From NCBI GenBank assembly GCA_022837365.1, contig JALHHV010000016.1:1-11945 (forward strand): 11,945 nt of DNA, read 5' to 3'. The translations under genes and the position numbers were made by a program. Source of the DNA: Desulfovibrio sp. (GTDB taxonomy: Bacteria; Desulfobacterota; Desulfovibrionia; Desulfovibrionales; Desulfovibrionaceae). The notes below the pieces were generated by a model. It was not told where the DNA came from. It saw nothing but the letters and a program-made list of their open reading frames with translations, and made no database searches. The first letter of the stretch is position 1; each line of letters opens with the position of its first letter. This document shows, piece by piece, positions 1 to 7,839 of this stretch.

Positions 1-121
1 CGCCGAGCGTCCCGCGGGCCGCTTCGACGACGTGGCCTGCCGGTGCGGGGATGAGGTCCGGGTAGCCATACAGACTCGACCGTATCCCGCACCGGCCCGA
101 CGTGGAACGTGGCGCGCCGGT
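1..121. other. Window edge and spacer downstream of rnj
   Basis: No convincing gene lies here. The stretch follows the stop codon of the RNase J gene on the minus strand. It contains a long imperfect inverted repeat (listed separately) and a short CCACGTTCCACG repeat just after the stop. Plus-strand reading frames that begin here run antisense to RNase J and resemble no protein family I know, so I do not call them. Confidence 0.5.
39..96 (-). terminator. Possible terminator hairpin after rnj
   Basis: The arm at 39-52 (GCCGGTGCGGGGAT) pairs with the arm at 84-96 (ATCCCGCACCGGC), with a single bulged G and a loop of about 31 nt. It lies 26 nt beyond the RNase J stop codon in the direction of transcription. 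There is no T-tract, which is common for GC-rich actinobacterial hairpins. The large loop makes it less certain than a compact terminator; it could also be an RNA-processing structure or a binding dyad. Confidence 0.35.
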
Positions 122-1804
122 TCAGACCTCGATCACCAGTGGCACGATCATCGGACGGCGCCGCAGCTTCTGCGAGGCGAACCGCCCCACCACACGGCGC
201 ATCACCTGCTGCAGCTCGTGCACGTCCGCCGAATCGCGCGCCGCCTCCTCGAGGGCGGCCCGCAGGTCTCCGCGGATCGGGTCGAACACCTCGTCCGGTT
301 CCGCGAGGCCGCGTGCCTGGACGTGGGGGCCCGTGACGATCTCCCCGGTCGCCGAGTCGAGCGCGGCGAAGATCGAGATGAACCCCTCGACACCGAGGAT
401 GCGCCGGTCCTTGAGATCGGAGTCCGTGATCTCCCCCACGCTGGCGCCGTCGACGTAGATGTAACGGCACGGCACGGCCCCGACGATCCGTGCGACGCCG
501 TCGACGAGGTCGACGACGACGCCGTCCTCCGCGAGCATCACGCGCTCGGGGGGCACGCCGGTCTGGACGGCGATCGCGCCGTTGGCCACCAGGTGCCGGA
601 TCTCCCCGTGGATCGGCATGACGTTGCGGGGCTGCACGACGTTGTAGACGTACATCAGCTCGCCGGCGGAGGCGTGCCCGGACACGTGGACCCGGGCGTT
701 CCCCTGGTGGACCACGCGAGCCCCCAGCCGGGTGAGGCCGTTGATGACCCGGTAGACCGAGTTCTCGTTCCCGGGGATCAGTGAGGAGGCGAAGATGACC
801 GTGTCCCCGGGACTGACCGGGATCGTGTGGTCCTTGTTCGCCATCCGGGACAGCGCGGACATCGGCTCACCCTGCGAACCGGTGGCCACCAGGACCACCT
901 CGTCGTCCGGGAGCTCGGTCAGCGCCTTGGCATCCACGAGGACGCCCTCGGGGACGTCGAGGTAACCGAGCTCAGCGGCGAGTCCCATGTTCCGTACCAT
1001 CGACCGGCCGACGAGCCCCACCTTCCGGCCGTGCCGGGCGGCGGCCGTGAGCACCTGCTGCACGCGGTGGACGTTGGACGCGAACGACGCCACGACGATC
1101 TTGCCCGCGGACTGCGCGAACACCGTGTCGAGGACGGGCCCGATCTCCCGCTCGAGGGGCGTGAAGCCGGGGACCTCCGCGTTCGTCGAGTCCACCATGA
1201 ACAGGTCGACGCCCTCCTCGCCGAACCGGGCGAAGGCACGCAGGTCGGTGAGCCGGCCGTCGAGCGGCAGCTGGTCCATCTTGAAGTCGCCGGTGTGCAG
1301 CACCGTCCCGGCGGCGGACCGGATCATGACGGCCAGCGCGTCGGGGATGGAGTGGTTCACGGCGACGAACTCGCACTCGAATGGCCCCAGCTTCTCCACC
1401 TGCCCCTCCTCCACCCGGAGGCTGTAGGGCGTGATGCGGTGCTCCTTCAGCTTCTCCTCGACGAACGCGAGGGTGAGTTCGGAGCCGACGAGGGGGATGT
1501 CGGGGCGCAGGTGGAGGAGGAACGGGACGGCGCCGATGTGGTCCTCGTGGCCGTGTGTGAGGACGAGCGCGACCACGTCGTCCAGGCGGTCACGGATCAC
1601 GTCCAGGTCGGGCAGGATGAGGTCGACACCGGGGTGGTTGTCGTCAGGGAAGAGGACGCCGCAGTCCACGACGAGGAGCGAGCCGTCCAGCTCCATCACC
1701 GTCATGTTGCGGCCGACTTCGCCTAGCCCTCCCAGCGGGGTGATGCGCAGCGTGCCCCCGGCGAGGGGAGGGGGCGGTGTCATGTCGGGGTGGGGGTGAC
1801 TCAC
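122..1804 (-). CDS. rnj: Ribonuclease J
   Basis: This is a metallo-beta-lactamase/beta-CASP ribonuclease of about 560 aa, a cytoplasmic enzyme of mRNA decay and rRNA processing with 5'-3' exonuclease and endonuclease activity in the family. The zinc-binding motif HGHEDH is at residues 84-89. It is followed by NHSIPDA, the LHTGDFK motif, the beta-CASP core (STNAEVPG, ASFASNVHR, GRSMVRN, GTQGEP-like GSQGEPMSAL) and the HVSGHAS motif. The protein ends in RRPMIVPLVIEV, the conserved end seen in actinobacterial RNase J. The chosen start is a GTG at 1802-1804, which gives a length matching the mycobacterial homologue (558 aa). An ATG at 1781-1783 (MTPPPP) is the alternative. A weak CAGGA or CAGGAT box precedes the GTG. 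The gene lies 44 nt downstream of dapA and is probably co-transcribed with it, as in other actinobacteria. Confidence 0.95.
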   Translation of the reverse strand: MSHPHPDMTPPPPLAGGTLRITPLGGLGEVGRNMTVMELDGSLLVVDCGVLFPDDNHPGVDLILPDLDVIRDRLDDVVALVLTHGHEDHIGAVPFLLHLRPDIPLVGSELTLAFVEEKLKEHRITPYSLRVEEGQVEKLGPFECEFVAVNHSIPDALAVMIRSAAGTVLHTGDFKMDQLPLDGRLTDLRAFARFGEEGVDLFMVDSTNAEVPGFTPLEREIGPVLDTVFAQSAGKIVVASFASNVHRVQQVLTAAARHGRKVGLVGRSMVRNMGLAAELGYLDVPEGVLVDAKALTELPDDEVVLVATGSQGEPMSALSRMANKDHTIPVSPGDTVIFASSLIPGNENSVYRVINGLTRLGARVVHQGNARVHVSGHASAGELMYVYNVVQPRNVMPIHGEIRHLVANGAIAVQTGVPPERVMLAEDGVVVDLVDGVARIVGAVPCRYIYVDGASVGEITDSDLKDRRILGVEGFISIFAALDSATGEIVTGPHVQARGLAEPDEVFDPIRGDLRAALEEAARDSADVHELQQVMRRVVGRFASQKLRRRPMIVPLVIEV

Positions 1805-1824
1805 GGGGACAATCCTGCCACCCT

Positions 1825-1840
1825 CGCCCGACACCGGGCG
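1825..1840 (-). other. Small hairpin between dapA and rnj
   Basis: CGCCCG-ACAC-CGGGCG forms a perfect 6-bp stem with a 4-nt loop in the 44-nt gap between the dapA stop and the rnj GTG. It has no T-run. It could tune read-through or translation of rnj, or be chance in GC-rich sequence. Confidence 0.3.
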
Positions 1841-1848
1841 GCCGGGCC

Positions 1849-2739
1849 CTACGGCAGCGCGAGTCCGCGCAGGGCGGCGAGGAGGACCTCGCGCTGCGCC
1901 GGGGTCGCCGGAACCAGGGGGAGCCGGAGCGTCGGGGTCGCGATCAGGCCGAGTTCGTGTGCGGCAAGCTTCGCGAGGACCGCGCCCTGCCCCGTGCCCA
2001 TGATCGCATCGACCACCGGGAACAGGCGGGTGTGGACCGCCAGTGCGGCCGGGAGGTCCGAGGCGGCGACGGCGTCGACCATCCTCCGGTAGTGCCGCGC
2101 CGCGACGTGCCCGACCACCGAGACCACGCCAGCGGCGCCGTGCACCAGGAATCCCAGGTTGAGGGCGTCATCGCCCGAGTAGATCGCGAGGCCCGTCTCC
2201 TGGCCGCGCCGGCACCCGGCGACCGGGTTCCCGGTGGCGTCCTTCACCGCCACCACGTTCGGGTGGCGGGCGATGCGGGCCGAGCACTCGGGCCCGACCG
2301 CGACACCGGTGCGCCCAGGGATGTCGTAGACCATCACCGGCAGGTCGGCCGCGGAGGCGACGGTCTCGATGTGGGTGGCGACGCCGTCCTGCGAGGGCCG
2401 GTTGTAGTAGGGCGAGACGACGAGCAGCGCGTGCGCGCCGGCCTCGGCGGCGCACTCGGCCATCCGGACGGCGTGGGCGGTGTCATTGGAGCCCGCACCG
2501 GCGATCACCCGTGCCCGGTTCCCCACCGCCTCCACGACGGCGCGTACGAGGTCCGCCTTCTCCGGGCCGTGCGTGGTGGGTGACTCGCCCGTGGTGCCGG
2601 AGAGCACCAGTCCGTCGCACCCCTCGGAGACGAGGTGGTCGGCCAGCCGCTGGGCCGAGTCCAGGTCCAGTGACCCGTCCGCGTGGAAGGGCGTGACCAT
2701 GGCCGTGATGACGGTGCCGAACAGCGCGCGCGGATCCAT
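1849..2739 (-). CDS. dapA: 4-hydroxy-tetrahydrodipicolinate synthase (DapA)
   Basis: A cytoplasmic class I aldolase of 296 aa, the usual family length. It condenses pyruvate with aspartate semialdehyde at the entry to the diaminopimelate/lysine branch. Family residues are visible: the GTTGE motif (T49, T50, E52), SPYYNRPSQ with Y111/Y112, the catalytic tyrosine Y138 in MVYDIPGRTG, substrate-binding R143, and the Schiff-base lysine K166 in VAVKDATG. The ATG at 2739 is chosen because the family N-terminus (FGTVITAMVTPF) begins right after it. No Shine-Dalgarno is seen. A TACGGT box lies 6 nt upstream, so the mRNA may be leaderless. It diverges from the acetyltransferase gene and is followed 44 nt later by rnj. 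All key residues are intact, so it should be active. Confidence 0.96.
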   Translation of the reverse strand: MDPRALFGTVITAMVTPFHADGSLDLDSAQRLADHLVSEGCDGLVLSGTTGESPTTHGPEKADLVRAVVEAVGNRARVIAGAGSNDTAHAVRMAECAAEAGAHALLVVSPYYNRPSQDGVATHIETVASAADLPVMVYDIPGRTGVAVGPECSARIARHPNVVAVKDATGNPVAGCRRGQETGLAIYSGDDALNLGFLVHGAAGVVSVVGHVAARHYRRMVDAVAASDLPAALAVHTRLFPVVDAIMGTGQGAVLAKLAAHELGLIATPTLRLPLVPATPAQREVLLAALRGLALP

Positions 2740-2745
2740 GGCTGA

Positions 2746-2751
2746 ACCGTA
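2746..2751 (-). promoter_or_regulatory. -10 box of dapA, leaderless-type
   Basis: TACGGT on the minus strand fits TANNNT and ends 6 nt before the dapA ATG. This spacing places the transcription start at or near the A of the start codon. No recognisable -35 box or ribosome binding site is present. The assignment rests on motif and spacing only. Confidence 0.45.
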
Positions 2752-2798
2752 GCGTGCCCTCCTTCCGGGCCCCGCGGGCGGGTCAGCCTCTGGGACAG

Positions 2799-2804
2799 TA
2801 GGGT
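2799..2804 (+). promoter_or_regulatory. -10 box of the GNAT gene, leaderless-type
   Basis: TAGGGT on the plus strand fits TANNNT and ends 6 nt before the ATG at 2811, mirroring the arrangement upstream of dapA. No clear -35 box is seen. The short purine-rich GACGGG before the ATG could act as a weak ribosome binding site instead. Confidence 0.45.
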
Positions 2805-2810
2805 GACGGG

Positions 2811-3353
2811 ATGCCCGACGTGTCCGTCCGTCCCGCCCTGCCCCAGGACGCCGACCGGATCGGGATGATCCATGCGGCCACGATGCGCCAGGCCACGGAA
2901 GCCGGGCTGCACGGGTCCCTTCCGCCCGGTGTCGCCGCCGCCTTCCACCAGGACCACTTCGTCCGGCTGTGGCGCCAGGCGATCACCGCGCCGCCCACGC
3001 CACTCCATCGCGTCCTGACCGCGCTGGAGGGGAACACCGTCGTCGGGTTCGCGGCGCTCGCGCCGCCGGAACCACTCCCTGGCGCACCGGATGAGGTCGC
3101 CCGCGCCGCGGAGGTCATCGCACTGGAGGTGGAGGTGGCCCGCCGCGGCCACGGCTCGCGGCTCCTCGCCGCCGCCGCCGACGTCGCTCGCGCGCAGCAT
3201 GCCTCCGCGTTGCTCGCGTGGTGCGTGCGCGGGGATGACGCCCGCGCGCGGTTCCTCTCCGGAGCCGGCTTCGCCCCCCTCGGCGCACGCCGGGCCTTCG
3301 ACGTGGGCGGCGCGGAGCTGGTGCAGGTCGCCTGGTGGGCGACCCTCTCGTGA
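2811..3353 (+). CDS. GNAT-family N-acetyltransferase
   Basis: A 180-aa protein with the layout of a single GNAT domain: an N-terminal VRPALPQDADRIGMIH segment (beta1-alpha1), a central VVGFAAL strand, and the acetyl-CoA binding motif A region EVIALEVEVARRGHGSRLL at about residues 101-119. It ends with a strand-helix repeat (LLAWCVRGDDARARFLSGAGFAPLGARRAF) typical of the family's C-terminal half. The motif is RGHGS and lacks the usual Q/R three residues before its first glycine, but the glycines are kept. The acceptor cannot be told from sequence; small molecules, antibiotics or protein N-termini are all possible. It is the only plus-strand gene, divergent from dapA and convergent with dapB (4 nt between stop codons). 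The position between dap genes does not by itself imply a role in lysine synthesis. Confidence 0.85.
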   Translation: MPDVSVRPALPQDADRIGMIHAATMRQATEAGLHGSLPPGVAAAFHQDHFVRLWRQAITAPPTPLHRVLTALEGNTVVGFAALAPPEPLPGAPDEVARAAEVIALEVEVARRGHGSRLLAAAADVARAQHASALLAWCVRGDDARARFLSGAGFAPLGARRAFDVGGAELVQVAWWATLS

Positions 3354-3357
3354 CCCG

Positions 3358-4098
3358 TCAGAGGCCCAGGAGTGCCTCCAGGCCGACGGTCAGCCCCGGG
3401 TACCGCTGACCGTGACGGATCGCGAGCAGCACGCCGGGCATGAAGCTGACGCGGTCGAAGGAATCGGTGCGGATGGTGAGCTGCTCCCCCGGGTTCCCGA
3501 GGACGATCTCCTCGTGGGCGACCAGTCCGCGCAGGCGGACGGCGTGCACGTGGACGCCGTCCACCACGGCGCCGCGGGCACCCTCGAGCGCGGTGACGGT
3601 CGCGTCCGGCATCACGCCCCGGCCCACCTCGCGCCGGGCAGCGGCGATTCCCCGCGCCGTGTGGATCGCCGTGCCGGACGGGGCGTCGACCTTGTCGGGG
3701 TGGTGGAGTTCGATCACCTCGGCGGAGTCGAACCACGCGGCGGCCCGCCGCGCGAACGCCATCGCCAGGACCGCGGAGATCGCGAAGTTCGGTGCGATCA
3801 GGACGGGCACGCCCGCCTGGTCCGCGTGCTCGCCGACCCGGGCGAGGGCGTCGTCGGACCACCCCGTCGTTCCGACGACGGCGCGCACTCCCGCGTCGAG
3901 GAGCGTGTGTACGTGCGACTCGGTGACGCCGGGGACGGTGAAGTCGACGGCCACATCGGCCCGGCCGGCGAGGGCGCCGACGTCGGAGCCGACGTCCAGT
4001 CGTCCGACCAGCGCCAGGTCGGGGGCGTCCTCGACGGCCCTGCACACCTGGGATCCCATGCGCCCCTCGGCGCCCACCACTGCAACCCGAATCGTCAC
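3358..4098 (-). CDS. dapB: 4-hydroxy-tetrahydrodipicolinate reductase (DapB)
   Basis: A 246-aa cytoplasmic NAD(P)H-dependent reductase that reduces the DapA product to tetrahydrodipicolinate. The N-terminal Rossmann motif is VVGAEGRMG (residues 7-15), followed by VDFTVPG and VVGTTGW (residues 74-80) in the nucleotide domain. The substrate-binding and catalytic segment ELHHPDKVDAPSGTA has H132, H133 and K136. The length is normal. The start is a GTG at 4096-4098, immediately before the conserved TIRVAVVGA. Only 9 nt separate it from the stop of the upstream M16 peptidase gene, so co-transcription is likely. A TAGCCT box that uses the peptidase TAG stop lies 6 nt before the GTG and could serve an extra leaderless start, but this may be chance. 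Confidence 0.95.
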   Translation of the reverse strand: MTIRVAVVGAEGRMGSQVCRAVEDAPDLALVGRLDVGSDVGALAGRADVAVDFTVPGVTESHVHTLLDAGVRAVVGTTGWSDDALARVGEHADQAGVPVLIAPNFAISAVLAMAFARRAAAWFDSAEVIELHHPDKVDAPSGTAIHTARGIAAARREVGRGVMPDATVTALEGARGAVVDGVHVHAVRLRGLVAHEEIVLGNPGEQLTIRTDSFDRVSFMPGVLLAIRHGQRYPGLTVGLEALLGL

Positions 4099-4107
4099 GA
4101 TGTCAGG

Positions 4108-5490
4108 CTAGCGTCCGGGCCGGGGCCAGTGGGCCTCCACGGCCGCGCACGCACGCTCCGGACCGACGACGACGAGGGTCGGCTCCCCGGTGAGCAGGTC
4201 CGCGGCGACCGCCTGCACCTCGTCGGCGGTGACGGCGCGATAGAGCGCGAGGGTCTCCTCGACGCTGAGGAGCCGTCCGGTGACGACCTCGGCGAGGCCG
4301 AGGCGCGTCATCCTGGCGCCGGTGTCCTCGGAACCGAGCACGAAGTTCCCGCAGATCTGCCCGATGGCGCGGCGCAGTTCCTCCCCGGAGACCGGTTCCT
4401 CGGCGAGGCGGGCCATCTCCGCCGCCAGGACATCCAGCACCGCGGTGACCTTCCCCGGGGCACAAGCGGCGTACGTCCCGAGGATGCCGCCCTCCGCGTA
4501 GGCGGCGGTGAAGGAGTAGGTGTTGTAGGCAAGCCCGCGCTTCTCCCGGATCTCCTGGAAGAGCCGGGAGCTCATCCCCCCACCGAGGATGGTCGAGGCG
4601 ACGGCGAGCGCGAACCGCCGCGGGTCCGCGTTGGAGGTCCCACGGCCCCCAAGGATGAGGTGGGCCTGCTCGGTGGCCCGGGGAACGGCCAGCGTGGTGG
4701 CCGGGGCGTAGATGGCCGAGTCCGCGGCACGGCGCGCAGCCGGGGACGCGCCGTCGACCAGCGCCCAGCCCGCCGTCCGCGCGCCCGCGAGCACGGCGTC
4801 GCACACGGCGTCGTGGGCGAGGTTGCCGGCCGCTGTCACCACCAGCTCGGCCGGGGCGTAGTGCGCGCGGTAGTGGGTCACCATGGCGTCACGGGAGAGC
4901 GCAGCGATGCTCTCGGGCGTGCCGCCGATCGGCCGGGCAAGCGGATGACCGGCCAGCACCGTCTCTGTGAACCGCTCGTGGGCGAGGTCCGCGGGATCGT
5001 CGAGTGCCATCGCCAGCTCCTCGAGGATGACCTCACGCTCGGTCTCGACGTCGGCGGGATCGAGGACGGACGACGTGACCATGTCCAGGAGCACCTCAGT
5101 CGCCAGCGGAAGGTCGGCGTCGAGGACCCGCGCCCAGTAGCAGGTGTAGTTCTTGGCGGTGGCAGCGTTGGCCTCCCCGCCGACGGCGTCGAACGCGGCG
5201 GCGATGTCGTAGGCAGTGCGTGTGACGGTGCCCTTGAAGAGGAGGTGCTCCAGGAAGTGGGTCGCGCCGGCGTGCTCGTCCGCCTCGTCGCGCGAGCCGA
5301 CCGCCACCCACGCGCCGAGTGCCACCGAACGGGTGGAGGGGATGTCCTCGGTGAGCACGCGGATCCCGCCCGGGAGGATGGTGCGCCGGATCAGGGCGCC
5401 GTCCTGCGTGAGGGAGAGGCCGGGATCGGCGCTCGTGCCCGAGGGCAGTGGCACCACGGACCAGGGGGCGGAGTGACGCATCCCGCCCAT
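4108..5490 (-). CDS. M16-family zinc metallopeptidase (PepR-like)
   Basis: A 460-aa processing-peptidase-like protein, the size of single-chain bacterial M16B peptidases. The inverted zinc motif HFLEH is at residues 78-82, with E81 as the catalytic base. The third zinc ligand E158 sits in EREVILEELA, 76 residues after H82, the expected spacing. The C-terminal half carries the second M16 domain with GGGMSSRLFQEIREKRGLAY and a bound-peptide strand. There is no signal peptide, so it is probably cytoplasmic. The start is taken at 5490 (MGGMRHSAP), 5 nt after the GH65 stop; the ATG at 5481 is equally plausible. In mycobacteria the homologue PepR lies directly after pnp and upstream of dapB. Here dapB follows by 9 nt, but the gene upstream is GH65. 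Confidence 0.92.
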   Translation of the reverse strand: MGGMRHSAPWSVVPLPSGTSADPGLSLTQDGALIRRTILPGGIRVLTEDIPSTRSVALGAWVAVGSRDEADEHAGATHFLEHLLFKGTVTRTAYDIAAAFDAVGGEANAATAKNYTCYWARVLDADLPLATEVLLDMVTSSVLDPADVETEREVILEELAMALDDPADLAHERFTETVLAGHPLARPIGGTPESIAALSRDAMVTHYRAHYAPAELVVTAAGNLAHDAVCDAVLAGARTAGWALVDGASPAARRAADSAIYAPATTLAVPRATEQAHLILGGRGTSNADPRRFALAVASTILGGGMSSRLFQEIREKRGLAYNTYSFTAAYAEGGILGTYAACAPGKVTAVLDVLAAEMARLAEEPVSGEELRRAIGQICGNFVLGSEDTGARMTRLGLAEVVTGRLLSVEETLALYRAVTADEVQAVAADLLTGEPTLVVVGPERACAAVEAHWPRPGR

Positions 5491-5495
5491 CGTAC

Positions 5496-7799
5496 CTACC
5501 CGAGGCTGGCCGACTCCCCCGGCGCCACCTGCCGCTCGTCGTCGCCAACCCTGATGGTGACCGTTCCCGGGTTGTCGGGCGCCGCCGTCACCGTGATCGC
5601 GTCACGGCGGAGTTCGACGGCGAGATGGTTCGACCGGAACACCAGGGGGAACCGGAGTCCCTCCCACCGCTCGGGCAGGGCCGGCCGGAACCGGAGCACG
5701 TCCCCGTGCACCTCGAAGCCGGCGAAGCCCTGGACGACGACGAACCAGACGGCGCCGCATGCCGCCGTGTGGATTCCGCCGAGGAACGATCCCCCGCTCA
5801 TCACCTTCTTGCTCTGGTTGTACAGGTCGATGCTCGAGGCCTCCTCGAAGTAGCGGAACGCCTCCTCGGGCAACTCGGCCTTCGACGCGATGAGGGCATG
5901 GGCGGACGGGCTCAGCGATGACCCGTGCTCGGTGCGCGGCTCGTAGTAGAGGTAGTTGGCCCGCATCACCTCGGGCGGGAAGATGTCGATCAGGGCGAAG
6001 AGTTGGAGCACGTCCGCCTGCTTGAGGACCTGGGTACGGACGGCCACGCCGTTCGGCCAGCCCCAGTACTCGTCGGGGTCGATCAATCTCTGCCGGACGA
6101 CGTCCGGTGTCACGTCCTCGAGGCTGAAGTAGCCGTCGAACTGCTCGATCAGCTTCGTCCGGGGATCCGGCTCCGGCAGGTACATGAGATCGGCGTGCTC
6201 CCGCCAGTCCGCGACATCATCCTCGTCGAGCCCGAGCCGGCCCAGCAGGGCGGAGAGCTCGGCAGGCGCACGCTCGGACATCGCGTCGTGGATCTCCACG
6301 GCCTTCTCGAGGGCGTACTGGGCCAGGTACATCGTGTAGGCGTTGTTGTCCACGTTCTCGTGGTACTCGTCCGGTCCGAGGAGGCGGATGAGCTCGAAGC
6401 GGTTCTTGTCCTTCTTGAAGTGGGCCCGGGAGACGAGGAAGTCCGCCACCTCGAAGGCGATCTCCGCGCCGCCCTCCACGATGAAGGACCAGTCCCCGGT
6501 TGCCTCGTAGTAGCGCCACAGCGCGTACACGATGTCGGGCGAGACGTGGATCTGCCAGCAGTTGAAGTGGTTCCGCATGGCGCGGCCGGTGAGGACGTCC
6601 GGGAAGAAGATGTCCGGGAAGAGCTCGTCCCCGGTCTTCCCGCTCGCCCACGCGTAGTACGCACCCCGGTATCCGAGGCGCGCGGCCTTCCGACAGGCAC
6701 CGGGCAGGGTGTCGTGCCGGTACATGAGCACGTTCCGTGCCAGGTCGGGCCGGGTGTAGGTGAGCATCGGGAGGTTGAAGATCTCCTGGTCCCAGAAGGC
6801 TGCGCCCTGGTACACCTGGCTGGACAGTCCCCGGGCGCCGATCGGGAGCCGCGCGTGGGAGGGGGTGTGGATGATGTTGTGGAACAGGCTGAAGCGCGTG
6901 AGGACCTGGGACTCGAGGTCACCGATCACCTCGATGTCGCTGGCCGCCCAGACGTCCTCCCACCGGCGGGAGTGTCGGGCGAACAGCTGGTCGTAGCCAT
7001 CGGCCACCGCCGCGGCCGCCGCGGCGGCCGACTCCTCGCCTGGCTGTGCCACGTCGTTGTCGTGGTGGATGGACACGGCCTTCTCCACGACCACCTCGTC
7101 ACCCGCCGCCAGGCTGAACCCGAACTCCCGGAGGATCCGGTTCCCTCCCGTGCGCACGTGGGCGGACCGCGGCTCCACGCCGCTCACGCGGCAACCCTCG
7201 ACAACCGAGATCCGCGTCCCGAGTTCGACGGTCGTGAGGTCGATGCCCACCAGTCCGTCCTGCTCGTACGACTCCCGGGTCGCGAAGTGCTCACCGCTGA
7301 GACTCCACACATTGCCGTCGATCCCGGTGACGATCGTCAGGGCGCAGGGGGCGTGGGCGGTCACTCGCGTGCGGGACACCACCAGCCGGACGTCGTCCAT
7401 GCTCGCGAACCGCTCCTCGACGAGTGAGACCGGGACGCCCCCCTCGCCCCGCCAGCCGGATCGGCGGGAGAACAGCCCGCTGCGGAGGTCCACCCTCCGT
7501 TCGAAGTCGTGGGTCCCGCTCACCGGCACGGGCACTCCGTCCACCGACGCCGCCAGGAACAGCCCATTCGGGACGTTGCACAGTTCGGTGAGGGCGCCCT
7601 CCGACGCCGTGTCCCAGGTGTCCGCGACGATGCAGCCGACCAGTTCGTCCGGGCCCCACTCCGCCAACGTGCCCCGATACCCCAGGTAGCCGTTGCCGAT
7701 CATGAAGCTGCTCCCCGTGGTGGCGATCTGGTCCGGGTCGAGCGCCCCCTCGAAGAACTCCCACCCCGTCTCCGTCGCCAACCCATTGCGCAACTCCAT
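5496..7799 (-). CDS. Glycoside hydrolase family 65 phosphorylase, substrate unresolved
   Basis: A 767-aa cytoplasmic inverting phosphorylase of the maltose/trehalose/kojibiose phosphorylase family. Such enzymes use phosphate to split an alpha-glucoside into beta-glucose 1-phosphate and the acceptor. An N-terminal beta-sandwich (about residues 1-270) is followed by the (alpha/alpha)6 catalytic barrel. Family motifs include FWDQEIFNLP (335-344), RLGYRGAYYAW (374-384), GPDEYHENVDNNAYT with the likely general acid E478, KQAD (593-596), and the phosphate-site motif EHGSSLSPSAH (624-634). A small C-terminal sheet domain ends the protein. The acceptor-site loop at 409-423 reads RNHFNCWQIHVSPDI, unlike the loops I recall for characterised maltose or trehalose enzymes, so specificity is open. 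The ATG at 7799 is chosen because MELRNGLATETGWEF begins the domain; further upstream sequence is non-coding. It follows the transporter genes after 151 nt. Confidence 0.92.
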   Translation of the reverse strand: MELRNGLATETGWEFFEGALDPDQIATTGSSFMIGNGYLGYRGTLAEWGPDELVGCIVADTWDTASEGALTELCNVPNGLFLAASVDGVPVPVSGTHDFERRVDLRSGLFSRRSGWRGEGGVPVSLVEERFASMDDVRLVVSRTRVTAHAPCALTIVTGIDGNVWSLSGEHFATRESYEQDGLVGIDLTTVELGTRISVVEGCRVSGVEPRSAHVRTGGNRILREFGFSLAAGDEVVVEKAVSIHHDNDVAQPGEESAAAAAAAVADGYDQLFARHSRRWEDVWAASDIEVIGDLESQVLTRFSLFHNIIHTPSHARLPIGARGLSSQVYQGAAFWDQEIFNLPMLTYTRPDLARNVLMYRHDTLPGACRKAARLGYRGAYYAWASGKTGDELFPDIFFPDVLTGRAMRNHFNCWQIHVSPDIVYALWRYYEATGDWSFIVEGGAEIAFEVADFLVSRAHFKKDKNRFELIRLLGPDEYHENVDNNAYTMYLAQYALEKAVEIHDAMSERAPAELSALLGRLGLDEDDVADWREHADLMYLPEPDPRTKLIEQFDGYFSLEDVTPDVVRQRLIDPDEYWGWPNGVAVRTQVLKQADVLQLFALIDIFPPEVMRANYLYYEPRTEHGSSLSPSAHALIASKAELPEEAFRYFEEASSIDLYNQSKKVMSGGSFLGGIHTAACGAVWFVVVQGFAGFEVHGDVLRFRPALPERWEGLRFPLVFRSNHLAVELRRDAITVTAAPDNPGTVTIRVGDDERQVAPGESASLG

Positions 7800-7839
7800 G
7801 ACTCCCCGTCCTCTCGCGGTGCACCGATTCGTGCCGATC

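Noticed and set aside
1..121. Possible gene end at the left edge
   Set aside because: Too short to identify, with no family similarity visible in any frame. An ftsK-like neighbour would be expected nearby in some actinobacteria, but nothing here shows it.
2783..4045. A 420-codon minus-strand open frame, and others rich in Arg, Pro and Ala
   Set aside because: It overlaps dapB in another frame and the acetyltransferase gene antisense. Composition is that of shifted-frame GC-rich sequence.
3091..5853. A 920-codon open frame on the plus strand
   Set aside because: It runs antisense across dapB, the M16 peptidase and part of GH65, has a low-complexity Arg/Gly/Asp-rich composition and resembles no family. 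Such frames are normal opposite GC-rich genes.
5925..7427. A 500-codon plus-strand open frame opposite GH65
   Set aside because: Valine, leucine and glycine-rich composition with no domain; it is the antisense shadow of the GH65 gene.
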